Below are positions 6,749 to 14,922 of a DNA stretch of 64,000 bases, one piece after another. Position 1 is the stretch's first letter. Every line of letters begins with the position of its first letter. The position numbers and the translations under genes were made by a program. Under the pieces are notes generated by a model that saw only the letters and a program-made list of their open reading frames with translations, was not told the origin of the DNA and made no database searches. Source of the stretch: DATKBT01 sp035546295 (GTDB lineage Bacteria > Acidobacteriota > Thermoanaerobaculia > Multivoradales > Multivoraceae); contig DATKBT010000030.1 in assembly GCA_035546295.1 (NCBI GenBank), positions 124,001 to 188,000 of the forward strand. The letters run 5' to 3'.

Positions 6749-8230
6749 ATGGAGGAGCTCCGCAACGTCGTCATCCTGTCGAGCGTCGGCCTCTACCTGC
6801 TGGTCTGCATCGGCGTAGGCCTGTGGGCCCTGCGCCGCACCAAGAGCACCCACGACTTCTTCATGGCGGGGCGCGACCTCGGCATCTTCGTCACCGGCCT
6901 GGCGGTCTTCTCGAGCACGCTCTCGGGCTTCGGCTTCGTCGGCGGCCCCGGGCTGGTCTACCGGATGGGGATGAGCTCGATCTGGATGGTGGTCTGCTCG
7001 TCGATCGGGTTCGTGCTCTCGTTCTACCTGCTGGGCAAGCGCATCCGGCTGATGGCCGAGCTGCGCGACTCGGTGTCGCTGCCGGACGCGGTGGCCGCGC
7101 GCTACCGCAGCGAGTCGAGCCGCTTCCTGACCGCGGTGGCGATCCTGCTCGGGGTGATGGGCTATCTCGCGACCCAGATCCTGGCGATGGCGACGGTGCT
7201 CCAGGACATCCTGCGCACCAGCTTCGGCACGATCTCGCTCGAGGCGTGCGTGGCGATCTCGTGCGCGGTGCTGGTCTTCTATTGCGTGACCGGCGGCATC
7301 ATCGCCTCGGTGTACACCGACGTCGTTCAGGGGCTGGTGATGATGGTGGCGGCGGTGCTGGTGCTGGTCGCGGCCGTCGCGGCAGTCGACGGCGGCTTCG
7401 CCGGGATGTCGCGCACGATCCTCGCCGACGACCCCGAGGCGATGTCGCCCTGGGGGACGCTCGGCATCTTCGGTGCGCTCTCCTGGTACTTCGTCTTCGC
7501 GCTCGGCGGCGCGGGACAGCCCCACGTCATCACCAAGATGATGATGAACCGCCGGGTCTCCGACGCCCGCCACATCCTGCCGGTGTCGGTCGGCGCCTAC
7601 GCCGTCTCCGCCATGTTGTGGATCTCGATCGGGCTCGCGATGCGCGCGCTGGTGCTGCAGGGAGCGCACGAGACGCTGCCCAACGCCGACGCCGCGGCGC
7701 CTCAGTTCCTGCAGACCTACGCCCACCCGATGCTGGCCGGCGTGGTCTTCGCCGGCCTCTTCGCCGCGATCATGTCGACCGCGGACGGGTTCTTGAATAT
7801 TGGCGCCGCCGCCGCCGTCCACGACATCCCGCGCTCCTTCCGCGGCAAGCCGATCGCCAACGAGCTCTTGTGGGCGCGGATCGCGACGGTGGTCATCGCG
7901 GTCATCGCCGCGTTGTTCGCCCTCTACTCGGGCGAGAACCTGGTCGCCCTGCTCGGCGCCTTCGGCTGGGGCACCTTCGCGGCCGCCCTGGTGCCGACGG
8001 TGGCGATCGGCTTCAACTGGAAGCGCGCCACCGCGACCGCCGCCAACGTGGCGATCGCGGCCAGCCTCCTCATCAACTTCGGCACGCGACTCTTCGGCTA
8101 CTCGATGCCCTATGGCATCGACACCGGCGCGGTCTCGCTGATGGTCTCGCTGACGCTGTTCTTCGGCATCTCGCTGGCGTCGAAGCCGCCCGCCATCGAC
8201 GAGGACGTCGCGGCCGTCATGGACATGTAG
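6749..8230 (+). CDS. Sodium:solute symporter (SSS family)
   Basis: A 493-aa polytopic inner-membrane protein with about 13 hydrophobic helices. The N-terminus shows the SSS pattern YLLVCIGVGLWALRRTKSTH, then HDFFMAGRDLG (the family's conserved FFLAGR-type element) and AVFSSTLSGFGFVGGPG. GAGQPHVITKMMMNR matches the family motif after helix 7, and GLFAAIMSTADGFLN the late conserved helix. It imports a small solute driven by Na+; the substrate (amino acid, carboxylate or sugar acid) cannot be assigned. It forms an operon with the small membrane protein 4 nt upstream. Confidence 0.93.
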   Translation: MEELRNVVILSSVGLYLLVCIGVGLWALRRTKSTHDFFMAGRDLGIFVTGLAVFSSTLSGFGFVGGPGLVYRMGMSSIWMVVCSSIGFVLSFYLLGKRIRLMAELRDSVSLPDAVAARYRSESSRFLTAVAILLGVMGYLATQILAMATVLQDILRTSFGTISLEACVAISCAVLVFYCVTGGIIASVYTDVVQGLVMMVAAVLVLVAAVAAVDGGFAGMSRTILADDPEAMSPWGTLGIFGALSWYFVFALGGAGQPHVITKMMMNRRVSDARHILPVSVGAYAVSAMLWISIGLAMRALVLQGAHETLPNADAAAPQFLQTYAHPMLAGVVFAGLFAAIMSTADGFLNIGAAAAVHDIPRSFRGKPIANELLWARIATVVIAVIAALFALYSGENLVALLGAFGWGTFAAALVPTVAIGFNWKRATATAANVAIAASLLINFGTRLFGYSMPYGIDTGAVSLMVSLTLFFGISLASKPPAIDEDVAAVMDM

Positions 8231-8417
8231 GGATCGCGGGCGCCAGCGCCCTGGAGGCCGCGGGCGCGGTGATCCCCCTTGCCGCCGTCGGTGCGCCGGC
8301 GGCTGCTTCGAGCTCGGCGGGCTGCAGCGATTCGGCCCGCGGCCGGGTCATCGAAGAGCCGCTCCGGGTCTCGGATCGTTGCAACCTCGCGGCTGTTGGC
8401 GCGTAAAGTTGTCCGAT

Positions 8418-8434
8418 AGGTTTAATCTAAACCT
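8418..8434. promoter_or_regulatory. Palindromic operator candidate for PadR
   Basis: A perfect inverted repeat AGGTTTA-ATC-TAAACCT lies 21 nt before the padR start, in an unusually AT-rich patch. Position and symmetry fit an autoregulatory operator for the winged-helix regulator that follows. The rest of 8231-8417 shows nothing I can name. Confidence 0.6.
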
Positions 8435-8455
8435 TACCCCGAGCCCCGATCCACG

Positions 8456-8842
8456 ATGCGACGACGCCGAGAATCCACCCGGCCCTCGAAGGGCGCCGGC
8501 CCCGAGACCTTCCTGCCGCTGCCGCACCTGCCCTTTCACGTCCTGCTGGCGCTCGCCGAGGAGCCGCGCCACGGCTGGGCGATCATCCGCGCCGTCCGCC
8601 AGATCACCAGCGGTCGCGACAACCCGAGCAGCGGATCGCTCTACCTGGCAATGAGCCGGCTCGTCGAGCGCGGCCTGATCGAGGAGGCTCCGGGCGCCGG
8701 GATCGCTACGGACAGGAGCGGGCGACGCAAGACCTACCGCCTGACCGGGCTGGGGCGCGAGGTGCTCGAAGCCGAGACCGCGCGGCTCGCGACGCTGGTG
8801 CGGCTGTCCGAGGGGTTCTCGACGGGCGGTAAGAAGCGATGA
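8456..8842 (+). CDS. PadR-family transcriptional regulator
   Basis: A 128-aa winged-helix protein: HLPFHVLLALAEEPRHGWAI is helix 1-2, SGSLYLAMSRLVERGLIEEA is the recognition helix and wing start, and RRKTYRLTGLGREVLEAE is the wing plus dimerisation helix. This is the short PadR type without a long C-terminal domain. Its stop overlaps the start of the permease gene (ATGA at 8839-8842), a standard arrangement in which PadR represses its own ADOP permease operon. The upstream palindrome is the likely operator. The inducer is unknown. Confidence 0.93.
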   Translation: MRRRRESTRPSKGAGPETFLPLPHLPFHVLLALAEEPRHGWAIIRAVRQITSGRDNPSSGSLYLAMSRLVERGLIEEAPGAGIATDRSGRRKTYRLTGLGREVLEAETARLATLVRLSEGFSTGGKKR

Positions 8843-11562
8843 GCGCGAGCCGCCCTCGGCCCGACGGGCGCCCTCGTCTCGACCAGCGCCTCCTGCACGC
8901 TGCTCTGCGGCTGCTGACGGCCGCCGATCGCGACCTCTACGCCGAGGGGCTGTCGGAGTGCTATCGGGAGAGACGGCTCGAAGCCGAGAGTCGCGGGCGA
9001 TCGGCGGTCCTGGTTCTGTCCCTGCGCGAGCTGTGCGGGCTGGCGCGATTCGCGCTGGGGCGTCGATTTCCCTCGCGCTGGTCGCGGCGAACCGCGAGGA
9101 GCCTCGGCTTCCAACCCAAACGACCGGTGAGGCGAACCATGGCTCAACTCCTCTCGGACCTGAAGTTCTCGCTCCGCGCGTTCGCGCGGCGCCCCTCGAT
9201 GACGGTCCTGGCGGCGCTCAGCCTGGCGCTCGGCGTCGGCGCCAGCACCGCGATGTTCAGCGTCGTCGACAGCGTGCTGGTGCGCCCGCTGCCCTTTCCC
9301 GAGCCCGAGGAGCTGGTCTCCGTCTACCCGACCACCCCTTCGCTCGAGGGCCATCCCACCCTCGGCGGGATGGCCGAGCGCGCGACCTTCTCGCTGCCCG
9401 AGGTCTGGACGGTGCGCGAGCAGCAGACCGTCTTCGACGGCTTCGGCGCCTTCCGCTGGTCGTCCACCACGCTCTCAGGCGACGGTCCACCGGAGCAGCT
9501 CGACCGGGGGCTGCTGACCCCCGGCGTGCTGGAGACGCTGCGGGTCGTGCCGATCGCGGGCCGGCTTCTCGATCCGCAGGCCGATGACCCTGCCGACGGC
9601 GCACGCTCGGTCATGCTGAGCGAGGGCGCGTGGCGCGGCCGCTTCGCGGGGGATCCCTCCGTGGTCGGCTCGATTCTGGTCCTCGACGACGAGCCCCATA
9701 CCGTGGTCGGCGTCCTGCCGCGCGAGATCGAGGTCGCGATCTTCGACGCCGATGTCTGGCGCCTGATCACCGGCTCCTCCAGCGACGACGGGATCCTGGA
9801 CCACAACGTCAGCGGCGCGATCGGCAGGCTGCGTCCCGACACCAGCGTCGAGCAGGCTCGGGCCGAGGTGGCGCGAATTCTCGGTGCGATCCCCGAGCAC
9901 GGCGACCACGGAGCGTCGGTGTTCCCTCGTCTCGAGGATCAGACCCGCGCGGTGCGGCCCGCTCTCCTGGTGCTGATCGCGGGCGCCTTCGTCCTCCTGG
10001 TGGTCGGCTGCGCCAACACCGCCCTGATCCTGCTCGGCCAGGGTCTCGACCGCCGGCAGGAGCTCGCGGTGCGCGGCGCGCTGGGAGCCGGCCGCCTGCG
10101 CCTGATCGGGCAGCTCGTCGTCGAGAACGGCCTGGTGACGGGCCTGGGAGCCGCCGGAGGAGTGCTGCTGGCGGCGGGGGTCAGCCGAGTGCTGCTGGAG
10201 CTCGCGCCGGCGGGGGTGCCTCGGCTCGAGGAGGCCGCGATCGACGGTCGGGTGCTGCTGTTCGGAATCGCCGTCGCCGTGCTGTCGGGGACGCTGTTCG
10301 GTCTGGCGCCGGCGTTCTGGCTCTCCCGCCCCGACCTCGCCTCGGCGATGGGATCGACCCGCGGCTCCTCGGACGGGCGCAGCCGGCTGCAGGATGCGCT
10401 GGTCGTCGGCGAGCTGGCGCTCGCCACGATCCTCCTGGTCGCGGCGGCGCTGCTCGGCCGCACCCTGATCGCGCTCGATGGCGTCGATCCCGGCTTCGAC
10501 TCCGAGCAGCTCGTGGCGGTGCGAGTGGCGCCGCCGTTCCAGCGCTTCGACCGCAGCGACGAGGACTGGAGCGGTGCGATCGACGGCTACTTCCAGAACC
10601 TGGTCGACGAGATCGAAGCACTGCCGGCGGTCGACGCGGTGGCGGTGACCTCGGTGGTGCCGCTGACCGGCGACCGCGCCAACAACGACGTGGTCCCCGA
10701 GGGTTGGGATCCCGAGGTGTCGGGCGAGCTGATCGCGGAGCGCCGGTTCGTGTCGGTCGACTTCTTCGAGACCGTCGGGACCCGGATCGTCGACGGCCGC
10801 GGCTTCGACGTTCGCGACGACCGCGCCGACGCCGCGCCCGCGATGATCGTTTCGGAGGGCCTGGCCCGGCGCGTCTACGGCGACGAGAGTGCCGTGGGCA
10901 GGAGGATCTCGTTCTGGGGGCGCGATCCGGCGACCGTGATGGGCGTGGCCGAGGACGTGCGCGACGAGTCCCTCCAGTCGCCGACCGACTACGCCTTTTA
11001 CGTTCCCGCCCGCCAGATGGGACCGCAGACCGGCAATCTGATCGTCCGTACCAGCTCCGATCCGGCGCAGCTCGGCGACGACATCCGCCAGCGTGTCTAC
11101 GCGTTCGACCCCGACGTTCCGGTGACCAGCGTGACTCCGTTCGTGGAGCTGATCGGCGACTCGACGAGCGATCAGCGGTACCGCGCGCGGCTGATGACGG
11201 CCTTCGGGATCGTCGCCGGTCTGTTCGCGATGCTGGGGGTCTATGGGCTGACCGCGCGCGCCGTGGTCCGCCGGACCCGCGAGATGGGAATCCGGGTCGC
11301 GCTCGGTGCGGTCGGACCGCAGGTGATGCGCCTGGTGCTGCGGCGGGGCCTGATCCTGGCGGCGATCGGGGCCGGAGTCGGCCTCGCGATCTCGGTGTTC
11401 GCGACCCGCGTGGTCGAGAGCTTCCTGTTCGGCGTCAGCCGGCTCGATCCGGTGAGCCTGCTGGGGATCGCGCTGGTGATCGCGGTCGGATCGCTGCTCG
11501 CCTGTCTGCCGCCGTCGAGACGAGCGACGCGGGTCGATCCGACCGTGGCCCTGCGGGAGTAG
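8839..11562 (+). CDS. ADOP-type (MacB/FtsX) ABC transporter permease
   Basis: A 907-aa permease of the acidobacterial duplicated orphan permease type. A ~95-residue N-terminal extension (RLLHAALRLLTAADRDLYAE...) comes first. Then there are two FtsX/MacB modules, each with a TM anchor, a large periplasmic MacB-PCD region and a three-helix FtsX bundle. The first module starts at LKFSLRAFARRPSMTVLAAL. The bundles include VLLVVGCANTALILLGQGLDRRQELAVRGALGA and, at the end, RTREMGIRVALGAVGPQVMR, with the family end pattern ATRVDPTVALRE. No ATPase gene is adjacent, typical for ADOP. Probable role: export or envelope stress, under the coupled PadR. Confidence 0.93.
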   Translation: MSASRPRPDGRPRLDQRLLHAALRLLTAADRDLYAEGLSECYRERRLEAESRGRSAVLVLSLRELCGLARFALGRRFPSRWSRRTARSLGFQPKRPVRRTMAQLLSDLKFSLRAFARRPSMTVLAALSLALGVGASTAMFSVVDSVLVRPLPFPEPEELVSVYPTTPSLEGHPTLGGMAERATFSLPEVWTVREQQTVFDGFGAFRWSSTTLSGDGPPEQLDRGLLTPGVLETLRVVPIAGRLLDPQADDPADGARSVMLSEGAWRGRFAGDPSVVGSILVLDDEPHTVVGVLPREIEVAIFDADVWRLITGSSSDDGILDHNVSGAIGRLRPDTSVEQARAEVARILGAIPEHGDHGASVFPRLEDQTRAVRPALLVLIAGAFVLLVVGCANTALILLGQGLDRRQELAVRGALGAGRLRLIGQLVVENGLVTGLGAAGGVLLAAGVSRVLLELAPAGVPRLEEAAIDGRVLLFGIAVAVLSGTLFGLAPAFWLSRPDLASAMGSTRGSSDGRSRLQDALVVGELALATILLVAAALLGRTLIALDGVDPGFDSEQLVAVRVAPPFQRFDRSDEDWSGAIDGYFQNLVDEIEALPAVDAVAVTSVVPLTGDRANNDVVPEGWDPEVSGELIAERRFVSVDFFETVGTRIVDGRGFDVRDDRADAAPAMIVSEGLARRVYGDESAVGRRISFWGRDPATVMGVAEDVRDESLQSPTDYAFYVPARQMGPQTGNLIVRTSSDPAQLGDDIRQRVYAFDPDVPVTSVTPFVELIGDSTSDQRYRARLMTAFGIVAGLFAMLGVYGLTARAVVRRTREMGIRVALGAVGPQVMRLVLRRGLILAAIGAGVGLAISVFATRVVESFLFGVSRLDPVSLLGIALVIAVGSLLACLPPSRRATRVDPTVALRE

Positions 11563-11690
11563 CCAAAGCACCGGGCGGTGCGACGCGTACCCTCGGTGCA
11601 TCCCGAGCCTGCGAGGCTGCACGCGCCAATCTCCGCGTCGCCGCGATCGCCACGTGGCAGTGCCGCTCCCTCGACCTCCGGCAGGCTCCT

Positions 11691-11728
11691 CTAGGTTGCC
11701 AACAAGAGACTAGGCGACACTCCTCTAG
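11691..11728. repeat. Cluster of three CTAG sites in small direct repeats
   Basis: The 354-nt gap 11563-11916 holds three CTAG tetramers within 38 bp (11691, 11710, 11725) and two copies of CTCCTCTAGGT(T/C)G. CTAG is otherwise rare here, and it bounds the larger intergenic repeats of this window. I see nothing else in the gap except the AAGGAG ribosome site of the next gene. Confidence 0.4.
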
Positions 11729-11916
11729 GTCGTCAAGAGGAAGCTTGCGGCGGCCGCTCGCGGAGAGGAGCGCGCGCGAATCGCATCGGGTACCATCCGA
11801 TCTCCCGGAACACTCCCCCCGCCCCGCGCCGCCCGCGCCTCCTTGCGGCCGGCTGCGCATGCCCGATTCGGGGCGGGACCGATCCGCGCGCAACGGAGAC
11901 ATCAAGGAGCATCGTC

Positions 11917-12765
11917 ATGGGCATCCTCGACGGCAAGGTCGCCATCGTCACCGGCGGCGGCAACGGGATCGGCCGCAGCCACTGCCACCTGTTCGCCGAG
12001 CTCGGCGCCAGGGTCTTGGTCAACGACCCGGGCGGCACGCGGGACGGCTCGGGCGCGGGCGACGCCGCCGACCGCGTGGTCGCCGAGCTCGAGAAGCTGG
12101 GCGCCGAGGCGGTCGCCAGCAAGGATCCGGTGGGGACCTTCGAGAACGCCGAGAAGATCGTGAAGACTGCGGTCGACGCCTTCGGCAAGGTCGACATCCT
12201 GGTCAACAACGCCGGCATCCTGCGCGATCGCACGATCCTCAAGATGTCCCCCGAGGAGTGGTACGGGGTCCTCGAGGTCCACCTCAACGGCACGTTCACC
12301 TGCCTCCAGGCTGCCGCTCGCCAGATGGTCGACCAGGGGACCGGCGGGCGCATCATCAACACTTCGTCGAGCTCGGGGCTGCTCGGCAACTTCGGACAGT
12401 CGAACTACGGAGCGGCCAAGGCCGGGATCCACGCGCTGACCCGCATCGCGGCCTGGGAGCTTGCCAAGCACCAGATCACGGTGAACGCGCTGGCGCCGAA
12501 CGCCCTGACCCGGATGACGGAGGATCTGCCCGGGGCCAGAGACGCCTACACCGAGGAGACGATGGGTCCGCAGTTCATGTCGCCGATCGTCACCTTCCTC
12601 GCCTCGGACAAGGGGGCGCGGATCACGGGTCAGACCTTCGGCGCCGACGGCAACCACCTCAACGTCTACAAGATGATGACCAGCCACGGCGTGACCAAGC
12701 GCCGCGACGAGCCCTGGACGGTGGACGAGATCGAGGCGGCCATCCAGCGGATCGTCGACTGGTAG
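11917..12765 (+). CDS. Short-chain dehydrogenase, multifunctional-enzyme-2 type
   Basis: A 282-aa SDR with TGGGNGIGRSHC (cofactor glycines), VNDPGGTRDGSG after beta-2 (the longer insertion seen in (3R)-hydroxyacyl-CoA dehydrogenase domains of peroxisomal MFE-2-like proteins), NNAGILRD, and catalytic YGAAK. The tail after the fold (DGNHLNVYKMMTSHGVTKR) is also typical of that group. Likely reaction: NAD(P)-dependent oxidation or reduction of a 3-hydroxyacyl-CoA or related steroid-like substrate. ATG 11917 has AAGGAG ahead. It stands alone, followed by a long repeat. Confidence 0.88.
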   Translation: MGILDGKVAIVTGGGNGIGRSHCHLFAELGARVLVNDPGGTRDGSGAGDAADRVVAELEKLGAEAVASKDPVGTFENAEKIVKTAVDAFGKVDILVNNAGILRDRTILKMSPEEWYGVLEVHLNGTFTCLQAAARQMVDQGTGGRIINTSSSSGLLGNFGQSNYGAAKAGIHALTRIAAWELAKHQITVNALAPNALTRMTEDLPGARDAYTEETMGPQFMSPIVTFLASDKGARITGQTFGADGNHLNVYKMMTSHGVTKRRDEPWTVDEIEAAIQRIVDW

Positions 12766-12930
12766 GCGGCCGGCGCCCTCGCCGCTGGTTGGTCTCACCG
12801 GCTCGTACGGGACCGCTCGCCACGGTTCGCCGTTTCGCACCAGCACCGGAAGCGAGCCGACGAGCGCGCGCCCGGAAGGGGAGGCCTGCGCAGGCTCCGG
12901 TGCGCACACCGCCGGCAAACCGTGATCCGG

Positions 12931-13310
12931 CTAGGAGCCCGTGGGGAAGTCAGGATGTCCGCATTGCGAGCGCCGTGGGTCCAGATGCAAGGCGGGCCGA
13001 CACAGGCGATGCGGGGACATCGGCGAGGAGGTCTAACCTGAGGCTGAGCGCAGCGAAGCCGACGAAGAGGGCGGAGTGCCGCTCGAGGCACTCCACCCTC
13101 CACGCAGCAGATGGGCCCACGCCGCCGCTTGCCTGAGCCGCGAAGCGGCGAACCCAGCCGAAGGCCGACAAGGGCTTGCAGCGCAGCCGGCGGCGAGAAG
13201 CCGACGAACCCCCGACGACGACCAGCGATCGACGAATCGGCTTCTTGGCCGCCGGCGGAGCGGAGAGACCTTGGCGTGCGGGCGTGCTGAGTTTCACCAC
13301 GGGCTCCTAG
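12931..13310. repeat. CTAG-bounded intergenic element with terminal inverted repeats
   Basis: The left end reads CTAGGAGCCCGTGG and the right end is its exact reverse complement, CCACGGGCTCCTAG; the match continues with mismatches for about ten more bases. The ~350 nt interior has several short hairpins (e.g. AGTGCCGCTCGAGGCACT) and no plausible gene. The last four bases, CTAG, contain the TAG stop of the minus-strand monooxygenase gene. Shared CTAG/GGGCTC-type ends link it to the elements at 24, 46 and 61 kb. It resembles a non-autonomous mobile element, but no transposase is present. Confidence 0.65.
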
Positions 13311-13606
13311 AGCTCCGAGACCGATTCGATGTCGTAGCGCCGGATCTGGCGCATCCGGATCTCGACGCCGACCAGACGGTCGCGAAAGGCCGCCATGTGC
13401 GGGGTTCGGAAGTGCTTCTGGAGCGACTCCTCGTCCTTCCACTCTTCGAAGACGCGAAAGCAGTTCGGCTTCTCGAGGTCCTCGTAGAAGGCGTAGCTGA
13501 TGCAGCCGGTCTCGAGGCGGGAGGCGCGAGCGAGCTCGACGACCGCGGCGATCGACTGCTCTCGGTTCTCGGGAGCGATCTCGACGAGGCCGGAGACGAT
13601 GATCAT
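13307..13606 (-). CDS. Antibiotic biosynthesis monooxygenase (ABM) family protein
   Basis: A 99-aa ferredoxin-like alpha-beta barrel protein of the ABM/YgiN type. It has a central block SRLETGCISYAFYEDLEKPN, then FRVFEEWKDEESLQKHFRTPHM. Small quinol monooxygenases and related heme-free enzymes share this pattern (E...W....L..H). ATG 13606 is chosen because the fold starts there; the frame continues upstream without homology. It lies 26 nt downstream of the SufS-like gene on the same strand, so the two may be cotranscribed. Its TAG stop lies in the CTAG end of the adjacent repeat. Confidence 0.88.
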   Translation of the reverse strand: MIIVSGLVEIAPENREQSIAAVVELARASRLETGCISYAFYEDLEKPNCFRVFEEWKDEESLQKHFRTPHMAAFRDRLVGVEIRMRQIRRYDIESVSEL

Positions 13607-13632
13607 CGGAAGGCTCCTCGACAGGGGTGTTC

Positions 13633-14922
13633 TCAACGCGCTCCGACGGAGATCTCGTCGAGCGCCGTGATCAGGCGATCCACCTCGGCGGCGGTGTTGT
13701 AGTGCGCGAGCCCGACCCGGACCATGCCGCCGGTGGCGCGCAGCCCGAGCGCGTCGACCACGTCGACGGCGTAGTAGTCCCCGTCCCACACGAAGATTCC
13801 GCGAGCGGCGAGGCGCTTGGCGATCTCCCTCGGTCGGAGCCCGTCGAGGGTGAAGGAGACCGTCGGGACGCGCTCGGCGAGGCGCGCCGGATCGGTGATC
13901 CCGTAGATGCGCAGCCCGCGGATCGCGCTCAGTCCGTCGAGCAGCCGCCGGCACAGCGCCTCCTCGTGCGCGCGGATCCGGCGCCAGGCGTCGACCAGCC
14001 GCTCGCGGCGGGGAGCCTCGGGAGCCAGCGACGACAGCGAGGCCAGATAGTCGACGGCAGCGCCGGCGCCCGCGATGCCTTCGTGGTTCTGGGTGCCGGT
14101 CTCGAGCTTCTCGGGGGAGCGATTCTTGCTGGGGCGCACCTTGTAGACGCGCAGCCGGTCGAGAAGATCCTCGCGTCCCCAGAGGATTCCGACGTGCGGC
14201 CCGAACACCTTGTAGGAGGAGACGGCGAGCAGATCGCAGCCGGCCTCGGCGACGTCGATCGCGGCGTGGGGCGCGTACTGCACGGCGTCGACGAAGGTGA
14301 GCGCTCCGACCGCCTTCGCCCGCTGCGCGACTTCGCACACCGGGTTCACCGTACCCACCGCGTTCGAGGCCCAGCCCACCGCCACCAGGCGCGTGCGCTC
14401 GCTCAGCAGCTCGTCGAGCTGGTCGAGCCGCAGCGTGCAGTCGCTCGGATCGAGCTCGATCGTGCGCACCGTCATCCCGCGGTCCCGAGCGATTATCCGC
14501 CACGGTGTGACGTTCGCGTCGTGGTCGAGCTGGGTGACGACCAGCTCGTCCCCCGGCCCCCACTCCCGCCCCAGGGCGCGCGACAGCGCGAAGGTCGCCG
14601 TCGTCATGTTGGGACCGAACGCGATCTCCTCGGGTCGCGCCGCGAGCAGGTCGGCGTGCGCCGCGCGCGCCTCGGCCAGGATGCTGTCGGAATCGGTAGA
14701 GGTGCGGAAGGCGCCGCCGAGATTGGCGTTGTGATCCCGCAGGTATGCGCAGATCGCCGTGATCACGGGCTCCGGAACCTGGGTGCCGCCCGGGTTGTCG
14801 AGGTAGACCTCGCCGGTCGCCAGCGCAGGGAAGCTGCGGCGGAGCCCGTCGACGTCGAGGGCGGGCGACGTAGACGCCTGCGGATCACGGCTCGCGGTGC
14901 TGTGCTCGTCCGTCGTCGTCAC
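13633..14922 (-). CDS. Class V aminotransferase / cysteine desulfurase-like PLP enzyme
   Basis: A 429-aa PLP-dependent enzyme. VYLDNPGGTQVP opens the fold, TTATFALSRAL is the phosphate-binding region, TQLDHDANVTPWR supplies the stacking His, FVDAVQYAPHAAIDV the PLP Asp, and AVSSYKVFGPHVGILWG the Schiff-base Lys. The C-terminus (FVWDGDYYAVDVVDALG) belongs to the SufS-like 'cysteine desulfurase-like protein' group rather than IscS. No sulfur-acceptor or Fe-S assembly genes are near, so a desulfurase role is unproven. The GTG 14922 start makes it overlap the preceding DUF3999 gene by 38 nt, which suggests translational coupling. Confidence 0.87.
   Translation of the reverse strand: MTTTDEHSTASRDPQASTSPALDVDGLRRSFPALATGEVYLDNPGGTQVPEPVITAICAYLRDHNANLGGAFRTSTDSDSILAEARAAHADLLAARPEEIAFGPNMTTATFALSRALGREWGPGDELVVTQLDHDANVTPWRIIARDRGMTVRTIELDPSDCTLRLDQLDELLSERTRLVAVGWASNAVGTVNPVCEVAQRAKAVGALTFVDAVQYAPHAAIDVAEAGCDLLAVSSYKVFGPHVGILWGREDLLDRLRVYKVRPSKNRSPEKLETGTQNHEGIAGAGAAVDYLASLSSLAPEAPRRERLVDAWRRIRAHEEALCRRLLDGLSAIRGLRIYGITDPARLAERVPTVSFTLDGLRPREIAKRLAARGIFVWDGDYYAVDVVDALGLRATGGMVRVGLAHYNTAAEVDRLITALDEISVGAR

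Noticed and set aside
9630..13136. A plus-strand open frame of more than 1100 codons across the ADOP permease and the next SDR
   Set aside because: Out of frame with both real genes, almost entirely Arg/Ala/Gly/Pro-rich, no domains; a by-product of GC-rich codon use.
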